Of a DNA stretch of 64,000 nt, positions 21,584-31,053 are shown in pieces. The notes beneath the pieces were generated by a model. The model had not been told where the DNA came from. It did no database searches and worked only from the letters and a program-made list of their open reading frames with translations. The stretch lies in contig CM049312.1 in NCBI GenBank assembly GCA_026874595.1, positions 25,289,956 to 25,353,955 on the forward strand, read 5' to 3'. The position numbers were made by a program, and so were the translations under genes. The DNA is from Sipunculus nudus. Its lineage: Eukaryota > Annelida > Sipuncula > Golfingiida > Sipunculidae. Each line of letters starts with the position of its first letter. The stretch's first letter is position 1.

Positions 21584-21671
21584 CGCAGCTGTTTCCTGTT
21601 AGTGACACTATAAAACCGAACCGTTTTTTTTGTTACTGTTGAGTAGTTCGTCCAGTCAGACGTTATCTGCA

Positions 21672-21700
21672 CTATTTGTGACACCCGTCATCACAAATAG
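21672..21700. repeat. Perfect 10-bp inverted repeat in a divergent promoter gap
   Basis: CTATTTGTGA at 21672-21681 and its exact reverse complement TCACAAATAG at 21691-21700 are separated by 9 nt. The element sits in the 213-bp gap between two divergent genes, near a TATAAAA at 21609-21615. It could bind a dimeric regulator of both genes or be part of a replication origin. The sequence alone does not decide. Confidence 0.7.
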
Positions 21701-21796
21701 CGCCAGGACATGTGACCGCCGGGAAACACCAATAAATACCGAACCACATAGGCATTCACATCAGACACGAGCGCACATTCTACACATCACGGCACC

Positions 21797-22258
21797 ATGA
21801 GCGGCTCGGAAAGTAACCAAGCCACGCGAGACAGTTCTGTACCCGTCGCCAGTAGCGAGACCAAAGTGTTGATACCTATCGATTGGTTGGCGCTGATAAT
21901 CGGTAGGCTTTGGCAGATAGTCGGGGAATGTACGGCTTTATCGAAAGATATGAAACGAATGCAACAGGTTTTGATCGCGAATATGCAGGATCCCGGCGCG
22001 GCTTCTTTAGACGTGTTTCCAACTTCCAGATCGTCGCAAGATACGATTGAACGCAATATGAAGATGGAGGCAAGGAGCACTAGGCTGCTTGAACAGATCG
22101 GCAGAAGTACACAAAATACACAAGACAGATGTCGCCCGAAGGACGTTCCTGTCAACCCAAGACGGAAAAGGAACGAAAAGGAACAGAACAAGAAGAGGGA
22201 GGAAAAGCGTGCCCAGATGATGGCAGAATCACTCCAACAACTTGATCTGGAGCCTTAA
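21797..22258 (+). CDS. Small basic protein, 153 residues
   Basis: No family recognised. After a Ser-rich N-terminus there is one hydrophobic helix (VLIPIDWLALIIGRLWQIV, residues about 25-43), possibly amphipathic rather than membrane-spanning. The C-terminal third is very basic (NPRRKRNEKEQNKKREEKR) and predicted helical. Size and charge fit a small capsid- or DNA-associated virion protein, which is inference only. The ATG at 21797 follows CACC, a good eukaryotic initiation context. AATAAATA lies about 65 nt upstream and an AATAAA signal lies 59 nt after the stop. Confidence 0.7.
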   Translation: MSGSESNQATRDSSVPVASSETKVLIPIDWLALIIGRLWQIVGECTALSKDMKRMQQVLIANMQDPGAASLDVFPTSRSSQDTIERNMKMEARSTRLLEQIGRSTQNTQDRCRPKDVPVNPRRKRNEKEQNKKREEKRAQMMAESLQQLDLEP

Positions 22259-22558
22259 CAGGGTTAAGAGACTGCAAAATATGTGGGTGCATGGTCTATG
22301 GTGTTTATACTCTTCGAATAAAACATTGTTTTTCCTTCGATGACATGTACTGTTGTTTATTGTGTGATGATGTGCGTGTGAATGATTGATCGACAAAAGC
22401 GGACAGTGAAGAGAATGCTAGTCATTACGTGTAACTGTCAATGCGATGAAAAAAACAGACATAATCATATAAAGACGATACAGTTTATTTCCTAATAATA
22501 AGTGTATCAAACCATATGCATAACCTGGTATAAATGTATATCGAAACGACCGGGGTCG
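22259..22558. other. Convergent intergenic gap with two poly(A) signals
   Basis: This holds AATAAA for the plus-strand 153-residue gene at 22317-22322 and a minus-strand AATAAA (TTTATT at 22484-22489) for the UL31-like gene. The rest is AT-rich and shows no coding frame of note. Confidence 0.6.
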
Positions 22559-23773
22559 TCACAATCCCGTTGCGACCCACTCTTCCAACAATCCGTACCA
22601 GTCCTCAGATGCGTAAGTTTTTAGATACATACGATCATCACACGTCAATGTGCGCGTGTCGACAGACGATGCACAAACGGGAAGTTCAACCGTGAACCCC
22701 CGTGTGCCGTCTGGGTACACCTGCCATGAGATCCTAAAACTTTCACGGTAGTAGTCGACGTGAGCTGATAGGGTTCGGAGCGCATTGCGGCATATATGCA
22801 AGAAGCCTGTGCAGCTGAAGGTGCACGACTTTAGCGAGAGGTATCCTCCTGGCAGGCCGCAATTGTGTGGGTCATCGATCATGATGTCCAGACGGCACGA
22901 GTCCGGGTGCACGTTATGTTTAGCCATACAAGCGAATATTGTTCTCAACATGTGAACGGCTCTCTTCCCTGCGCCGACTGTAAATTCTACCGCCATGCAC
23001 ACCAAACTTTTCGCGTCCAGGAGGCTGGCACAGCCGGGATTCCTAGAGAACGCACGGTGCAGTCCCTGCAGGAGCACGAACGCCTCTTGCGATGCGTGCC
23101 CCGACCCATCTTTCCCTTGTTGTTCGTCAAGCAAGATCGCCCGCGGTGCCTGTACAAAGGTGTTAACGTCATGGAGCAACGCGTGCACATTGACTTCCTC
23201 GATGCAGGACGAACCTTCCTCCGACCGATCCTGTTTGAAAGGCGTCACTTGATCAGGGAATACAGGATGCTCACTGAGATACTTGCGCATCATGGCAAGA
23301 CAGGTGGAACACTCCCTGAAGGGAACCACTGCTCCGCTGTGTACAGGGTCGGCAAAAATATTAAGGTCCAGGCAACAGGTAGCGTCCTGTACGCGAGAGC
23401 GCATACCACCGATGTCCAAGACGTCATTTGTGAACATCGGCACTGGCATATCTTTCGTGTTTGTGTAAAAAACTCCGGGGCGTCCGAACGGCAGGATGTC
23501 AGACTTTAGATCGTTTGACCGTTCATGTTGAATGTGTGGCAGTTGCCCTTGCGCCACGTCTTTCCCATATGCGGACAGTGACATTTCTCTGAACCTTTTT
23601 GAACTTTTGCTCGGGTCAAACAGTATCGTGTTCAACCGATATGCCGCTTTCAGTTTGAGGGCACTGTTGTATATGCGTGTTTTCCGTTTCGACCTGTGAC
23701 GTTTCCCCTTGGGACCCGCTACGGTGCGCCTGGTTGCACTCGACTTTTGACGTCCCATTGATTTCATTCGCAT
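22559..23773 (-). CDS. Candidate nuclear egress protein 1 (UL31-like)
   Basis: 404 residues from the ATG at 23773; one upstream codon choice is TTG only. The N-terminus is strongly basic (KGKRHRSKRKTR), a likely nuclear signal. Cys134 is followed after 20 residues by CSTC (Cys155, Cys158), close to the Cys-x(15-22)-Cys-x2-Cys zinc arrangement of the herpesvirus UL31/NEC1 family, in which a later His completes the site. Several His residues follow but I cannot assign the ligand. UL31-type proteins pair with a membrane partner to bud capsids through the inner nuclear membrane. The next gene upstream, on the same strand, looks like UL32, and UL31-UL32 is a conserved neighbour pair in orthoherpesviruses. 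The assignment rests on zinc spacing, basic N-terminus and synteny, not on overall similarity. Confidence 0.55.
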   Translation of the reverse strand: MRMKSMGRQKSSATRRTVAGPKGKRHRSKRKTRIYNSALKLKAAYRLNTILFDPSKSSKRFREMSLSAYGKDVAQGQLPHIQHERSNDLKSDILPFGRPGVFYTNTKDMPVPMFTNDVLDIGGMRSRVQDATCCLDLNIFADPVHSGAVVPFRECSTCLAMMRKYLSEHPVFPDQVTPFKQDRSEEGSSCIEEVNVHALLHDVNTFVQAPRAILLDEQQGKDGSGHASQEAFVLLQGLHRAFSRNPGCASLLDAKSLVCMAVEFTVGAGKRAVHMLRTIFACMAKHNVHPDSCRLDIMIDDPHNCGLPGGYLSLKSCTFSCTGFLHICRNALRTLSAHVDYYRESFRISWQVYPDGTRGFTVELPVCASSVDTRTLTCDDRMYLKTYASEDWYGLLEEWVATGL

Positions 23774-23839
23774 GACCAATGTGTGCTATACTCCCGCGAA
23801 TACACAGATGGTATTTCATCTCGTTGCACGTCCTAATAA

Positions 23840-25810
23840 TCAACCGGACAAGCACACGCCGGGGTCACAGTACACTTTATGTCCCTGTAACACTTGCATG
23901 CACCGTTTCAACCACAGGGGGCGAAACCTACAAGAACTGTTGAAGTTTCCGTACACGACGTACATTAATGCTGCGACAACTGCCGAACCGCAAGGCAGCG
24001 AAGAATCCTTTTCGTACATCACACCCATCCGTGCCCTGTTCAATGCGCACAGCGGAGACGAAAACGCGTGATGGTAAAAAACCGAGGGGTTCAAACCCTT
24101 CAATAGGAATCCGTCGAGTGGATCCACGTCGCGTTGAGACATGTCTGACAAGCGCTTTTGCAACGTGTTTAACACAGAGACGAATGTGTTAACGTTGGCA
24201 ACCGGCTGCATTGCGCACGCCTTCTCCATGCCTAACGACAATAGCATATGTTCTATCACACGGTACCAATCGTAGAATGCGCACATGCCGCACAGCAAGC
24301 ACTCTGTCGGTGTGTCTTCCGGTGCCAGTTCCCAATCGACTGCCCATTCCACACCCTCAGGCGGGGTGACAGCAGGAAAAAAGGACTTGCTTTTACCTCT
24401 TAACAGGTTGAGTCGGCTTCTCTGCGACGTTCGCAGAACAACGGACCGAACCTCTTCCAGTGTTTCCGCCATCCGGCGGTACGCAATGCCGGCCTCTGAG
24501 GGTTCTGCCGCAACACAGGCCCCCGCTTCCTCAGCAGCAGAAGGCGTCAACGCATTATTTTCGTGTTGAAGTAATGCGTCAGGTTGGTGCCAAGAACGAC
24601 CGCAGTGGGAACTGTAACCCCGCAGTACAAGCGTGGGGGACACGGTTCTCGTCGCTTCTGTCTCTCTACCTGTGTTGTTTCGTTCCCTTCCTGTCGGGTA
24701 AGGCCGAAACCGAGAGAAATCAGGGGCACGTCCCGAACGCGCAGCGCGTTGTGCAACATGTCCGGTTGTTATGTTTTCTTCGCACTGAACCGTATCTGTA
24801 TCACGTGTAAAGTCACACATGAAGTCCCACCTGCGCTGAAACGAACGAACATATTCTGACATGTCTGACCCACACACGCCAAAGCACGCGTCTGCCATCA
24901 TGCAGGTAATGTCTTTGAACCTCGACGATGCATCGGCTTTAACACACAGAGCCTCTTCGTACTCTTCCGGGTGCAAACCCGCTGTGTCCGTTTGTTGTCT
25001 GTTGCCACTCGCGTTCGTGTCGCCTTGGTGGATGTCGTCGGTCGTGGGTAGTCTAGGTAACTCTAAACCGGACGTCACAACCCACGGCCCGATAACACGC
25101 GCACTGTCTGCGCTAGTGTCTACCCTGTCGTTCGCCGGAGTGTTATGGAAGCCTTGGCTGGCAGAACGTTGCCACAGGGCCAACCCATTGTGTAACTGCA
25201 AAATCTGAGCTACAATGTGGCTGTTATTGTGCACGTGCCACGTCCTCCACATATCCCCCCTTTCAATGCGTAAGAGCGGCCTGTTGCCATCCACACGTCC
25301 AGCATTATCGTGTCCTGTATTGAACGACGAGAACTGGCAGCGGTTGTGGATGAAGTGCACATGAAATACTTCGGGTGTGATTGAATTCAACACTTCTTCG
25401 TCTAACGCGTTCGAAATATCATCGGGATCAGCGGCGGGCCGTGCTTCGAGCCGTGTCAGAGCTGCGTGTACGCGGCGCCAGTAAAGAATGACGAGGGACG
25501 TGGTCAGGCTAGAAAAGAAAGGTTTAAACTGCATGGCGTTAGCAAAACCTTCCACCCACTCACAAAACTGTTCATCACGTGCAGCACGTGCATTAAACGC
25601 ACAAACAGCGCACACCTGGCTTCCTCTTATAGCACCTACGTACTGTGAAGCGAGTAAGGGCCCATCAAAATCGCCGTATCGCTCACGATATCTTTTCCAC
25701 CGGTGGCTGGTTAGTATCTCGGCTGGGGACGCATGCAATCCGTCTTTTAGTCCTTCTTGAAAACAGCTCTCACGTTTTTGTGTCGTGCTGTTCGTTTCAT
25801 GACACGCCAT
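23840..25810 (-). CDS. Candidate DNA packaging protein (UL32-like)
   Basis: 656 residues from the ATG at 25810. The frame extends 46 codons upstream but only from a TTG, and a TATATA element at 25895-25900 lies inside that extension, so the ATG is preferred. The protein is rich in paired Cys: CAVC (67-70), CLLCGMC (504-510), then HHAFSSPLCALN (580-591) and further Cys to the end. Herpesvirus UL32 proteins are Cys-rich, with several conserved C-x2-C motifs, and are needed for DNA encapsidation, possibly by controlling disulfide bonds. Its end lies 66 bp from the start of the UL31-like gene on the same strand, as in orthoherpesviruses. Confidence 0.5.
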   Translation of the reverse strand: MACHETNSTTQKRESCFQEGLKDGLHASPAEILTSHRWKRYRERYGDFDGPLLASQYVGAIRGSQVCAVCAFNARAARDEQFCEWVEGFANAMQFKPFFSSLTTSLVILYWRRVHAALTRLEARPAADPDDISNALDEEVLNSITPEVFHVHFIHNRCQFSSFNTGHDNAGRVDGNRPLLRIERGDMWRTWHVHNNSHIVAQILQLHNGLALWQRSASQGFHNTPANDRVDTSADSARVIGPWVVTSGLELPRLPTTDDIHQGDTNASGNRQQTDTAGLHPEEYEEALCVKADASSRFKDITCMMADACFGVCGSDMSEYVRSFQRRWDFMCDFTRDTDTVQCEENITTGHVAQRAARSGRAPDFSRFRPYPTGRERNNTGRETEATRTVSPTLVLRGYSSHCGRSWHQPDALLQHENNALTPSAAEEAGACVAAEPSEAGIAYRRMAETLEEVRSVVLRTSQRSRLNLLRGKSKSFFPAVTPPEGVEWAVDWELAPEDTPTECLLCGMCAFYDWYRVIEHMLLSLGMEKACAMQPVANVNTFVSVLNTLQKRLSDMSQRDVDPLDGFLLKGLNPSVFYHHAFSSPLCALNRARMGVMYEKDSSLPCGSAVVAALMYVVYGNFNSSCRFRPLWLKRCMQVLQGHKVYCDPGVCLSG

Positions 25811-25894
25811 GGATGTCACGCTTGTCCCCGAAACATGCAGCGCGAGTATCCTGGTATTATGTATACAACGAAACACATAACAACAAACGTACCA

Positions 25895-25900
25895 TATATA
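25895..25900 (-). promoter_or_regulatory. TATA-like element of the UL32-like gene
   Basis: ATATAT/TATATA at 25895-25900, about 85-90 nt upstream of the ATG at 25810. It supports that ATG over the longer TTG frame. Confidence 0.4.
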
Positions 25901-26026
25901 GACATCTGCCCACTCATCACAAGAACACTTCCGAAATAGATCGATCAAGAAACTTTAATAATAACTCATGTATGTAATACAAACCGTGCCCGCATATGCA
26001 TCTTGATAACCCCTTTCTCCACCCCA

Positions 26027-26040
26027 CCCCCCCCCCCCCC
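26027..26040. repeat. Poly-C tract (14 C)
   Basis: Fourteen consecutive C on the plus strand, preceded by two C4 runs, just beyond the 3' end of the primase gene. A 13-C run of the same kind follows the kinase-nuclease gene at 33708-33720. Such homopolymers are prone to length change. Confidence 0.9.
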
Positions 26041-26058
26041 GTAATCCGTTTATCACCG

Positions 26059-29000
26059 TTAATTTACACTAAACCTTGTAATCGCACGCCATCCGCCACT
26101 GCACCGGTTATGGAAACAATAGTAGACAAGGCTAAACCTCAAGGGAGCATCTAATAATTGCTCACCTTTGGTAGGGCGACGGCGACAGTACCGTTTAAGG
26201 TCCTCAGCGTCTTGCGAGTCCTGTGACACGTAATCGTCCCCTGACATGTCACCCTCTTCTGAGCACGTGTCAACCGGTTCACCTTCGTCCAGATTGAAAC
26301 CTTTTTGGCGCAAATACGTCTCAAGGCCATCCACGGACGCGGTCGGGTGTAGCGAGCAGCGGAGACGCAATCTGCAATCAGAGCGTGTCGTATGGTCGTA
26401 GTACACACACGCTGGCCAGGACGTGTTGTTGTCATTACGCTTACTTGCGGCATGCACCGGGGGAGATATCTGAAATTCGACACAGATACCGTGAGCTCTG
26501 ACCTCAGCTTCCTGTCTGGTACCTGCCCAATGCCTGCTGCGTTTTGCATGTATGAAACCTAACCGCAAAAACTCATCCGCGATCTGAAACAAGGGCCGCG
26601 GACGTTTGTCGGTCGGTAAGGTTGAAGCGGCTGGCAATTGAGGACCTGTCAGAAGTGCTTCCAGCATGCAGGGCTTCACGACAATGTTTAACGCTTTCAA
26701 AAGGGAGTCACCCGTACAAAGAGACAAGTCGGCGGGAGTTGCATGCAGGAGCCGAGGGTGGTTTGTTCCCCAGTGGCACAAAATTAATTGGGCACAGCGA
26801 GAAAACTTGTCCTGCTCGCGCGTGCTTTCAACCACCCGCATAGCCATTTGGTCCACTGCATGTACAGGGGCATCCGGGCCGTTTGTTGGGCAGTTGCGTA
26901 AAAATGACGACACAGACAAACCCGAGCGTCCACGCTGCTTGATCACCAGACCTCTTTTCAGGTGTTCGTTCGAGTGCATAGCCGGAAACGGGTCCTTGTG
27001 CATCAGTCCAACAGTTGGGTCCAAGTGGTTGCGCAGGCACGTTTCGCGCATGACATCCGGGTCGGAACCGTGGCACAGGGTCGGTACCACTGTCAGGGGG
27101 TCGAACGGTTGACTACCGTCGGCTTTACCGGAATGTGGCATACGGCACTGGCCCCTGAAGACGGCCATGTCTATAAACCGTTCTAAGTTAGCCTCTTTCC
27201 CCAACCTGTGGACCAACGGCCGCAAACTCTCATCGGCCCTCAAAAATCCAAAAAGCATGTCTTGATACGAGAGGAAAGCTTCGGCTGATTCGAAACAAAC
27301 GTTAGGCGGGAGCTGCACGACCACCCTGAGCGACCGTGTCCGCTGCAGTTCGGTGAGAGTGCGCAGCAGGTTATCTTCGTCTGCGCTCACGCGACGGTTG
27401 TCATCCAACGGTCTCATGTTTGCACGGCTTGGTACCTGCGAAGGGTTTTCATCGTACACGGCGCAACACGGGGGCAGCGAGTTTGACATGTATACGAACA
27501 ACCTGCTTCCAAGTATGTCTGGGTGTGTGGCCATGTACGATTCAAGTTCGGATTTTCCATGGGCGCCCTTCGTCAAAACGGAAGCGGCTGCAGATTCTGT
27601 GTCCGTTTTCTCTGGTCCCAGTGCCACACGCACAGACCCCACGAGACCCATGACGGATGTGTACAAAGCCCTCGCAATAGCGTACACTTCTGACAGGGTT
27701 GGAGCGTCATATTGAGTCCTGTATGTCATGTCTACGTCGAACATGACGGAAAACAAACTCAGTACGGGGTCCACTTTCACGTGCAAAGATCCTCCTAACT
27801 CGTTCAGGCGCACGGTGTCGTAATCGGATCGCCCAACCACGCACAAGGCCTGTTTCATGTCCATGTGGTAAAGGTAAGACAGTACATCACACACATGCAG
27901 TCCAGGATAAGCCCGTGCGACAGACATCGCGTACTGGACACGGGCTTCCGCGCCTGTGTCGCTTGGCATTCCACTGACGCGTCTCCTCTCCACTTCCGCG
28001 AGGGCTGCCTTCACCCGTGCGGTAATCCCAGCGTAATCCTTGGAAGCCCTCCATAACCGGCGGTCGGTGCAGACTGGGACGAAACCTCCCGACGTCTTGA
28101 CGGGGCGCGACAACGCTGGGAGAAAACGGGCGTAGTTCCTGAACCGACCGCCGTCGCTCCCTTGCTGTAATGCATGTTGGGACACAAATGTAACACAATC
28201 CGCAAGTCTCGAAAAATGTGGAGACGGGACATCTGTCACATTTCTGTAAACAGCGTTCCAATTTGAAACAGCCAGCTGTTTTAGAGCGTGTTGGTTCTTG
28301 ATGGACAAGGCTGTGGTGCGCGTTACACTGCTGTCGTGACCGCCGACAGAATCCAACCCCCAGTGCACGACGGCCGGGTCGTAACGTTTTAGCTTAGCCT
28401 GAGCTACGTCAAGGGGTGTGTCTGAGAACACAGCGCATAGCACATCCCGCATGTACCGTCCCAGCTTGCACCGCTCCAACAGTGGCATCACCTTATCAAG
28501 CTGCAAACGAATTTCATATTCCGCCTGCCGTTTGCACTGTCGGCAATTGTCCGAGACGGCCAGTGTCCAAATCGCGGGGCACATTGGGTGCACTGGCGGC
28601 CGTGTGTAGATGGGGCTTTGTCCGAATGCTTCCATGATCTTACGCACCACGGTGGCCACGTGGATCCTCATCCACGAAATGTTTGCAATCACTGCCGAGA
28701 TCGTTTGGTGCTGGCACATTTCTACATGCGTGTTGAATCCGTACCACCATCGCACAAACTCCACAAAATGGACGAGCCCCTCGTACCCGTAGGCGTTCGA
28801 AGAAGAGAGGCCGTGCAGGGATCCGTCTTCCAAGGACCGTTCAGTCAGACAGGGATGCATGTCGAAGGGGTTGTGGGCTTTCACGCCTTGCCCTTCCAGC
28901 CAGTCTGACCACATCGCCCACAACTTCACGTTGACAGACATGCTGCCCGCCCCGTCTGCTTTTTGTAGAGGTCGCATGGAGAACACGTGCAGTTGTAGAA

Positions 29001-29748
29001 GCGCAACGACAGACACGTGGGTGATATCCCTGTGTGTGATTAACGAGGCAAAGGATGAATCCGTGTCGATGGACGCCCTGTGCTGGACATCCCACACACG
29101 GTCAATGTACAACCGCTTACAGAGGGTTTCGTACACGTGTGTGTCAGTGGGGCATTGCGAGGCCGCACCGGAAAGGGCCGGCGGCAGGTAAAAGCGCGAC
29201 ACGTGCTTTAACACGAAGTGGACGGAACTTGCCTTGCACACCCACCGGCGGATCTCATCAGACGGATACAGTGAATTGCCAACGATAAAAGTTCTAGGTA
29301 CATTACGTAGAACTAAAACGGGAAGCAGTGTTACGGTGCATGCAGCTGTAGCGGTCTGCCCCCGTGGGATCTCATGTTTGTTTGTCAAAATGGCGAAGAC
29401 GACGTTCACGGGACGGGCAGGAGACAAACTATTGCACGCACGTGATTCCCCACGCGTTCCCCCTTTTCCCATGTCTCCGTTTGATGACAGGTATGTATTT
29501 TCCGCAGCTAAGTGGTCAAAGAGTAAGAGTGCGCGCCACTGCGGCGGGCTCACGCATGACCTCGTCCACACGTGTTCCGGCCCTTGTCCTTCGCCTTCTG
29601 AAATGCCGTCGTACACGTCCGGGTACACCGTACTTATTAGAAGATCTGTCAGTTTGGCGTAATGGGCAGGTTTCACCCATACGGTGAGTTCACAGTCAGG
29701 ATGCCAGCGTGGAAACAGTTGCTGGCAGGGGTGCTTCAGCTGTGCCAT
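26059..29748 (-). CDS. UL52: Helicase-primase complex, primase subunit
   Basis: 1,229 residues from the ATG at 29748; 30 further codons are open only from a GTG. The archaeo-eukaryotic primase metal motif is MFDVDM, with Asp671 and Asp673. About 60-100 residues later comes the segment RLFVYMSNSLPPCC. Around residues 855-880 lies FIDMAVFRGQCRMPHSGKAD, which fits the conserved herpesvirus primase motif with an invariant Arg and Lys. The C-terminus has Cys/His clusters (CRLRLRCSLH and YYCFHNRC) suited to the zinc site at this end of the family. The protein makes RNA primers at the replication fork together with a helicase. Its length is near that of the human relatives. It is divergent from a coiled-coil gene with only 24 bp between ATGs. 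Confidence 0.85.
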   Translation of the reverse strand: MAQLKHPCQQLFPRWHPDCELTVWVKPAHYAKLTDLLISTVYPDVYDGISEGEGQGPEHVWTRSCVSPPQWRALLLFDHLAAENTYLSSNGDMGKGGTRGESRACNSLSPARPVNVVFAILTNKHEIPRGQTATAACTVTLLPVLVLRNVPRTFIVGNSLYPSDEIRRWVCKASSVHFVLKHVSRFYLPPALSGAASQCPTDTHVYETLCKRLYIDRVWDVQHRASIDTDSSFASLITHRDITHVSVVALLQLHVFSMRPLQKADGAGSMSVNVKLWAMWSDWLEGQGVKAHNPFDMHPCLTERSLEDGSLHGLSSSNAYGYEGLVHFVEFVRWWYGFNTHVEMCQHQTISAVIANISWMRIHVATVVRKIMEAFGQSPIYTRPPVHPMCPAIWTLAVSDNCRQCKRQAEYEIRLQLDKVMPLLERCKLGRYMRDVLCAVFSDTPLDVAQAKLKRYDPAVVHWGLDSVGGHDSSVTRTTALSIKNQHALKQLAVSNWNAVYRNVTDVPSPHFSRLADCVTFVSQHALQQGSDGGRFRNYARFLPALSRPVKTSGGFVPVCTDRRLWRASKDYAGITARVKAALAEVERRRVSGMPSDTGAEARVQYAMSVARAYPGLHVCDVLSYLYHMDMKQALCVVGRSDYDTVRLNELGGSLHVKVDPVLSLFSVMFDVDMTYRTQYDAPTLSEVYAIARALYTSVMGLVGSVRVALGPEKTDTESAAASVLTKGAHGKSELESYMATHPDILGSRLFVYMSNSLPPCCAVYDENPSQVPSRANMRPLDDNRRVSADEDNLLRTLTELQRTRSLRVVVQLPPNVCFESAEAFLSYQDMLFGFLRADESLRPLVHRLGKEANLERFIDMAVFRGQCRMPHSGKADGSQPFDPLTVVPTLCHGSDPDVMRETCLRNHLDPTVGLMHKDPFPAMHSNEHLKRGLVIKQRGRSGLSVSSFLRNCPTNGPDAPVHAVDQMAMRVVESTREQDKFSRCAQLILCHWGTNHPRLLHATPADLSLCTGDSLLKALNIVVKPCMLEALLTGPQLPAASTLPTDKRPRPLFQIADEFLRLGFIHAKRSRHWAGTRQEAEVRAHGICVEFQISPPVHAASKRNDNNTSWPACVYYDHTTRSDCRLRLRCSLHPTASVDGLETYLRQKGFNLDEGEPVDTCSEEGDMSGDDYVSQDSQDAEDLKRYCRRRPTKGEQLLDAPLRFSLVYYCFHNRCSGGWRAITRFSVN

Positions 29749-29772
29749 TTTCCACTGCGCTTCGTTGTTGCG

Positions 29773-30876
29773 ATGGGAGAAAGTGTCCAGGGTAGGTTTG
29801 ATAGTTTCACATTCGACCTTATGGTCCGGAACAGGCACCCGGGAGGGGATGCGGACCCATGGCTCGAAAGTCTTTACTCGTTGGGTGTTGACGGCTTTCT
29901 GGAACTCGCAGACAGTGTGAACAGGGAGCGTGAAAAGGACGCCGCAGCCGACCGCGTGTCAGACGGTGATTCGGACCTCTCAGCCAGAGACAAGGAGCGC
30001 CACGGGGCTCAAGTTGATATGTTCAAGCAGCTCTTACACCTGGACGATGTATCACGGGAGGTCGACGAGTGCAACCCTCTCAGCAAGAATTTCGTCGACG
30101 CCGCGGTTTACGGACTGACAGAGTGCGAAAACAACAAACGGAATATAGACGATATGATCAGGGCATTGGAAAGGCGTGTCACAACCTTGCGGGACCTTGT
30201 CCAACGTGAAAGCTGGGAAATACTTGAGGCAAACCGCCGGCACTTTGTACGCGAAGGAGTATCTGCTGCAACCACGGACTGTCCTCCTGGGGCAGCTGCA
30301 GAAACGTGGCCCGGGACGAAGGACCACCAAGACGACGAGGCCAACTGGAGCGCGGCTAAGCGAGAACTGAGATCAGCCGAGGTGCTTCTGGCTGATGTGA
30401 AAAGGCACTCTAAAAAAGCGTCCGACCGTCAGTCCAACATGTTGAAGACTGTTGTCAGTTCCTACCTGTTGTTCATTAACAAAGCAAAGATGGCTAAACG
30501 TGACGAAGCAACGAAAGTCTGTGTGGACCTGGCAAAAGCTTTATACAGCTCTGAAGGTGACGCAAGCGGGGACGTTGTTCCGGATGCTGAACGTGCAGTC
30601 AGTGCAGCCCGCGATATAATGAGCCATCAGTTTTTGGCAGAGGCACAGGAAGAAGCTGTGAACACGATGCTAGATGCTAATCTAAAAGGTGCGGTCCCGC
30701 TGCCGAGCAGTCGTATGAACCTGTGCGCGCCAGATGTACAAACAAGCCGCATGTGTTCGCAAGAATCTCCCGGAGCATCTGATGTATGCGACCCCAGTGG
30801 CCAGATTACACAGCCGCAAAGAGCAGTGAAAAAACATCACGCATGCGCATCATTGCCTGCTGTTCAGCGCTCCTGA
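29773..30876 (+). CDS. Coiled-coil protein divergent from the primase
   Basis: 367 residues from the ATG at 29773. Earlier in-frame ATGs at 29662 and 29701 would overlap the primase N-terminus on the other strand, so the start is uncertain. No catalytic motif is seen. Residues about 110-270 are highly charged and helical, with heptad-like Leu spacing (MIRALERRVTTLRDLVQRE; AAKRELRSAEVLLADVKRH), suggesting a coiled coil. The last 60 residues are Ser/Pro-rich. Fish herpesviruses also keep a conserved gene beside the primase gene, but I cannot confirm homology. Because the divergent ATGs are so close, each promoter probably lies within the other gene. Confidence 0.7.
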   Translation: MGESVQGRFDSFTFDLMVRNRHPGGDADPWLESLYSLGVDGFLELADSVNREREKDAAADRVSDGDSDLSARDKERHGAQVDMFKQLLHLDDVSREVDECNPLSKNFVDAAVYGLTECENNKRNIDDMIRALERRVTTLRDLVQRESWEILEANRRHFVREGVSAATTDCPPGAAAETWPGTKDHQDDEANWSAAKRELRSAEVLLADVKRHSKKASDRQSNMLKTVVSSYLLFINKAKMAKRDEATKVCVDLAKALYSSEGDASGDVVPDAERAVSAARDIMSHQFLAEAQEEAVNTMLDANLKGAVPLPSSRMNLCAPDVQTSRMCSQESPGASDVCDPSGQITQPQRAVKKHHACASLPAVQRS

Positions 30877-30906
30877 ATGCATCATGTGACCCGCGGTACG
30901 TCATGA

Positions 30907-30938
30907 TATATATAAAAAACCACATTCCATATATAAAT
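30907..30938 (+). promoter_or_regulatory. TATA cluster upstream of the kinase-nuclease gene
   Basis: TATATATAAAA at 30907-30917 and TATAAAT at 30932-30938 lie about 140 and 115 nt before the ATG at 31054. The second fits the usual spacing in this window. Confidence 0.5.
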
Positions 30939-31053
30939 ATATACCGATAACATACGGGTCATGTACCATTCAGGAACACATTCTCAAGGGAGCACGAAGA
31001 GAGGGCCGGTGTTCCTTGCATACGACAAATCCGAACCCGTGATCTTATAGATC

